52,056 nucleotides of DNA from NCBI GenBank assembly GCA_020161505.1, contig JAIUNY010000022.1, forward strand, positions 1-52,056, in the 5' to 3' direction. The notes beneath the pieces were generated by a model. The model was not told the origin of the DNA. It saw nothing but the letters and a program-made list of their open reading frames with translations, and did not search any database. Every line of letters starts with the position of its first letter. The stretch's first letter is position 1. The position numbers were made by a program, and so were the translations under genes. Source of the DNA: Armatimonadota bacterium. GTDB taxonomy: Bacteria; Armatimonadota; Fimbriimonadia; Fimbriimonadales; Fimbriimonadaceae. Below are positions 49,756 to 52,056 of the stretch, piece after piece.

Positions 49756-50259
49756 ATGGCTCGACAAAACGTGTCTCCGAAACTGCATCGCAATCGTGGC
49801 TTTACCATCTTGGAAGCTACGGTGGCGATGTTCACACTGCTGGTCTGCGCGCTCATTTTCGCCGGAACCATTCCGATTGCGAACAAGAGCCGCGGTAAGG
49901 CTCAGAACGCCAATGTGGCTCTGAGTCTTGCGAAAAAGCAGTTGGAGACTTTGAAGCATCTGGGATATGCCAACAACATCCCCAGCCAGCTCAAGGCCTC
50001 CGCCCTGATTGATAGCGTCACTCCGGTGAACATGAACACGGCAATCTACTATGGCCCTCCGGGAACCATGGGATACGAGTTCAGCAACGCCGACGACGGG
50101 GTCAACGACAGTGCCAAGAAACTTCTGCCTAACGGACGATCGTTTGTGCGCATCACCAATGTGAACATTGATCTGAAGCAGGTCGAAGTGGTGGTTTTCT
50201 GGACGGAAGGGTCGAATAATCGTTTTGTCAAGCTCAGCACCCGCATTGCCAACCTCTGA
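49756..50259 (+). CDS. Minor pseudopilin, PilV-like (module B)
   Basis: 167 aa. The leader ends in RNRG before FTILEATVAMFTLLVCALIF, with Glu +5. A strong paralog of 46164 (TIPIANKSRGKAQNAN, LETLKHLGY, STRIANL end). ATG 49756 has AGGA at 8-nt spacing; ATG 49750 and an upstream TTG are alternatives. It follows the small envelope protein by 17 bp and precedes the tailed pseudopilins, suggesting that module B arose by duplication of module A. Confidence 0.85.
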   Translation: MARQNVSPKLHRNRGFTILEATVAMFTLLVCALIFAGTIPIANKSRGKAQNANVALSLAKKQLETLKHLGYANNIPSQLKASALIDSVTPVNMNTAIYYGPPGTMGYEFSNADDGVNDSAKKLLPNGRSFVRITNVNIDLKQVEVVVFWTEGSNNRFVKLSTRIANL

Positions 50260-50284
50260 AGGTGGGTAGTGGGAGCAAAGTAGC

Positions 50285-51139
50285 ATGAGGAATTGTCAAA
50301 AAACCTTGCGACGCACCGCAGGTCTCTCCCTATTGGAAGCCTTGGTCGCTTCGGGTCTCACGGCGGGCGTTTTAGGCGCCGGCGTGACGATGCTGGCGGG
50401 CACGGGCGGATCTTGGGGACGAGGCGCATCGGCGATCAACACTGAAGAGTCATCTCGCATGGCGGTGACGGTGATGACGCGGACGCTGCGCGAAGCGGTT
50501 GAGGTTCAAATCGACCCTGACGGACTGGGGATTTCCTACCGTCTGCCCCAAAAGAACGCGGACGGATCCATCAAAGTCCCGACGGCCTCGGACGGCATCC
50601 AGCGGCGCTTTTATGTCAGCAATGGCGATCTCCACAAGATGGTGGATGGCAAGACTTGGGTGCTCGCCGAAAACGTGCTGAATGTTGATCCCTATCGAGG
50701 CGCCGACGGCCCAGAACGGATCGTGTGGGACGATACGATCGACGGAGTAAAGGCGGCTTCGACGCCTTACAAGATGTTCTCGAGCCTCACGCCGAGCAAT
50801 CCGCGTGACATCTCCGTGACGGTGGTCAGTGCATCCCGAGGAGCTCGATCCGAGGTCGTGGTGAGCCGCAAGAAGGAGAACGTCATTCTGCGCAACTTCA
50901 AGCGCGTGGTCGATGGTAAGGATCCAGTTCCTGGTGGAACGGGTTGGGAACAAGATCCCGGCAACCCTCCTCCACCGAAGCCTCCCGAGCCGCCGAAGCC
51001 ACCCCAGCCTCCCAAACCGCCGCAGCCGCCGCAACCTCCGAAGCCGCAGCCGCCGAAACCACCTCAACCGCCGAAGCCGCCCGAGCCTCCCAAGCCGCCC
51101 GAGCCGCCGAAGCCAAAGAAGCCGATCGCGGCGTTCTGA
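50285..51139 (+). CDS. PilW-like pseudopilin with polyproline C-terminal tail (module B)
   Basis: 284 aa. The prepilin signal TAG is followed by LSLLEALVASGLTAGVLGAG, with Leu at +1 and Glu +5. The middle matches 46659 (TRTLREAVEVQ, DGIQRRFYVSNGDL, KKENVILRN). The last ~60 residues, from about 225, are a tail of PPKPP, PPEPP and PPQPP units ending in KKPIAAF, preceded by GWEQDPGNP. Such a tail is extended and stiff, similar in composition to the periplasm-spanning part of TonB. GGGAG lies about 9 nt before the ATG. Confidence 0.85.
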   Translation: MRNCQKTLRRTAGLSLLEALVASGLTAGVLGAGVTMLAGTGGSWGRGASAINTEESSRMAVTVMTRTLREAVEVQIDPDGLGISYRLPQKNADGSIKVPTASDGIQRRFYVSNGDLHKMVDGKTWVLAENVLNVDPYRGADGPERIVWDDTIDGVKAASTPYKMFSSLTPSNPRDISVTVVSASRGARSEVVVSRKKENVILRNFKRVVDGKDPVPGGTGWEQDPGNPPPPKPPEPPKPPQPPKPPQPPQPPKPQPPKPPQPPKPPEPPKPPEPPKPKKPIAAF

Positions 51140-51187
51140 AAAACCCCGCACCAATGCGGAGAAGAGGAATCGGCAACCAGCCAATGA

Positions 51188-51219
51188 TGAAAGTGTGAGA
51201 GTTCGCTCTCACACTTTCA
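51188..51219. terminator. 14-bp hairpin with TTCG loop between tailed pseudopilin genes
   Basis: TGAAAGTGTGAGAG (51188-51201) and CTCTCACACTTTCA (51206-51219) pair perfectly around TTCG. Only a weak T content follows. It may attenuate or separate the two genes, or stabilise mRNA. Confidence 0.7.
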
Positions 51220-51290
51220 CTGCTTTGCGGCTGAAGGTTTCTGAACCTCAACCAGGTTCAGAAGCTGAAGGGCCGAAGCGGGGTCAAACT

Positions 51291-52056
51291 TTGAAGAAGA
51301 AACACCCAAAGAAGAAGCAGCAGGGCGTGACCTTCGTTGAGATGATGTCGGCAACCGCGATCACCACCATGGTGGTTGGTTCCGGCGCGATGCTCGCGAT
51401 TGGATCGGCCTCCAGCTATAAGCGGGGAACCAACTGGATCCAGTCGGATGACGGGAGTCGCCTTGCCCTTAGCAAGGTCTCTCGCGAACTCCGGCAGGCG
51501 ATGTCGGTCAAGGTCGAGAACAAAGGCAAGACGGTGACCTACAAGTTGCCTGGCCTCAACGCCGACGGATCCCTCAAGCAGCCGCTCGTCTGGGACGGCG
51601 TGCACCGACAGTTCCGGATTGAGGATGGCAAGCTAGTTCAGAACGTGTCTGGCCAGAAGCGCACAGTTCTCACCGGAATCTGGGAGAGCGATCCGTACAA
51701 GGCTAACATTGTCACTCACAACCGGGGATCGGGCATGTACATGGAGCAGATGCAGTCTGCTGGTGCGGCCTATCCGGTTTTTGAGGCCTCCGGTACCGGC
51801 TTCACTCGTGAACTCACGATGACGTTGGTTCTCGGGAAAAACGGGGCGCGCGACGAGACCGTTGTCGCGAGAAAGCGCGAGCGCATCTTCCTCCGCAACA
51901 CCGCCACATCCTATACCGGCACTCCCGCGGCACCTGGCACGCCTGGCGCAGAGGTGGATGTGAACGATGGCGGAGACTGGAAGGAAGATCCAGGCAACCC
52001 TCCGCCACCAAAGCCGCCGCCACCGCCGCCGCCGCCGCCGCCACCAAAGCCGCCGA
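51291..52056 (+). CDS. PilW-like pseudopilin with polyproline tail, 3' truncated by window
   Basis: At least 255 aa, open at the right edge. The leader KKKHPKKKQQG is followed by VTFVEMMSATAITTMVVG, with Val at +1 and Glu +5. Blocks SRELRQAM, DGVHRQFRIEDGKL and RKRERIFLRN show paralogy with 50285 and 46659. The visible C-terminus is DWKEDPGNP followed by PPPPKPP and a run of prolines, the same tail type as the previous gene. The start codon is TTG 51291 with GGGG 7 nt upstream; a GTG at 51195 lies inside the hairpin and is less likely. It is cut by the window end, so the tail length is unknown. Confidence 0.82.
   Translation, partial: MKKKHPKKKQQGVTFVEMMSATAITTMVVGSGAMLAIGSASSYKRGTNWIQSDDGSRLALSKVSRELRQAMSVKVENKGKTVTYKLPGLNADGSLKQPLVWDGVHRQFRIEDGKLVQNVSGQKRTVLTGIWESDPYKANIVTHNRGSGMYMEQMQSAGAAYPVFEASGTGFTRELTMTLVLGKNGARDETVVARKRERIFLRNTATSYTGTPAAPGTPGAEVDVNDGGDWKEDPGNPPPPKPPPPPPPPPPPKPP

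Overview
This window reads as chromosomal DNA of a free-living Gram-negative-type bacterium, roughly 60% G+C. Several features fit Armatimonadota (Fimbriimonadia) or a similar deep-branching diderm lineage: a DUF1592/DUF1552 gene pair, a PEP-CTERM protein, many prepilins with RAFTL/RGF-type signals, an acyclic-carotenoid glycoside cluster, and -10 boxes placed directly in front of start codons. This placement is inference; no rRNA or other marker gene is present.

Layout. 1-3 kb: a sugar ABC transporter operon (ATPase cut by the window edge, permease, lipoprotein binding protein) ending in a strong terminator. 3-6.6 kb: an amidase, galE, and an SRPBCC/ArsR-type pair. 6.6-9.3 kb: tRNA-Leu(UAG), then arsR-arsD-arsA with a palindromic operator but no arsenite pump. 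9.4-17.6 kb: exported glutathione peroxidase, a DUF1592 cytochrome-like protein plus its DUF1552 partner, folC, an exported thioredoxin-fold protein, isocitrate dehydrogenase and an SRPBCC protein. 17.6-22.9 kb: rmlD, a SpoU methyltransferase, a small Cys-rich protein, a metallophosphoesterase, an SDR and an M61 peptidase. 22.8-29.5 kb: the carotenoid cluster (GT2 divergent from cruF, CrtI-like, acyltransferase, crtB, second CrtI-like). 29.5-29.8 kb: a gene-free stretch with three 47-bp tandem repeats. 29.8-33.6 kb: etfA, etfB and a FadN-like beta-oxidation enzyme. 33.7-39.2 kb: the C-terminal half of cobalamin-dependent methionine synthase, a porin-like beta-barrel, a MutL-type ATPase and a uridine-kinase-like enzyme. 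39.35-40.4 kb: htpX behind a yybP-ykoY (Mn2+) riboswitch with an overlapping terminator. 40.5-44.3 kb: a small membrane protein, a PEP-CTERM protein and a secreted caspase-like protein with 12 Sel1 repeats. 44.6 kb to the end: ten genes for prepilins, minor pseudopilins and associated proteins.

How the genes work together. The carotenoid genes suffice, given GGPP made elsewhere, for an acyclic, C-1' hydroxylated, glycosylated and acylated carotenoid. The FadN-like enzyme feeds electrons and substrates into the same metabolism as the ETF pair. The pilin region appears to be a duplicated minor-pilin module (PilV-like, PilW-like, PilX-like), in which later copies have gained long proline-rich tails.

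The strongest candidates for something new are the riboswitch-controlled htpX, the polyproline-tailed pseudopilins in a duplicated cluster, the recurrent leaderless-type promoter (11 genes with TANNNT 6-8 nt before the start codon), and the 47-bp hairpin repeats. The last gene of the pilin cluster starts at TTG 51291 and runs off the end of the window.
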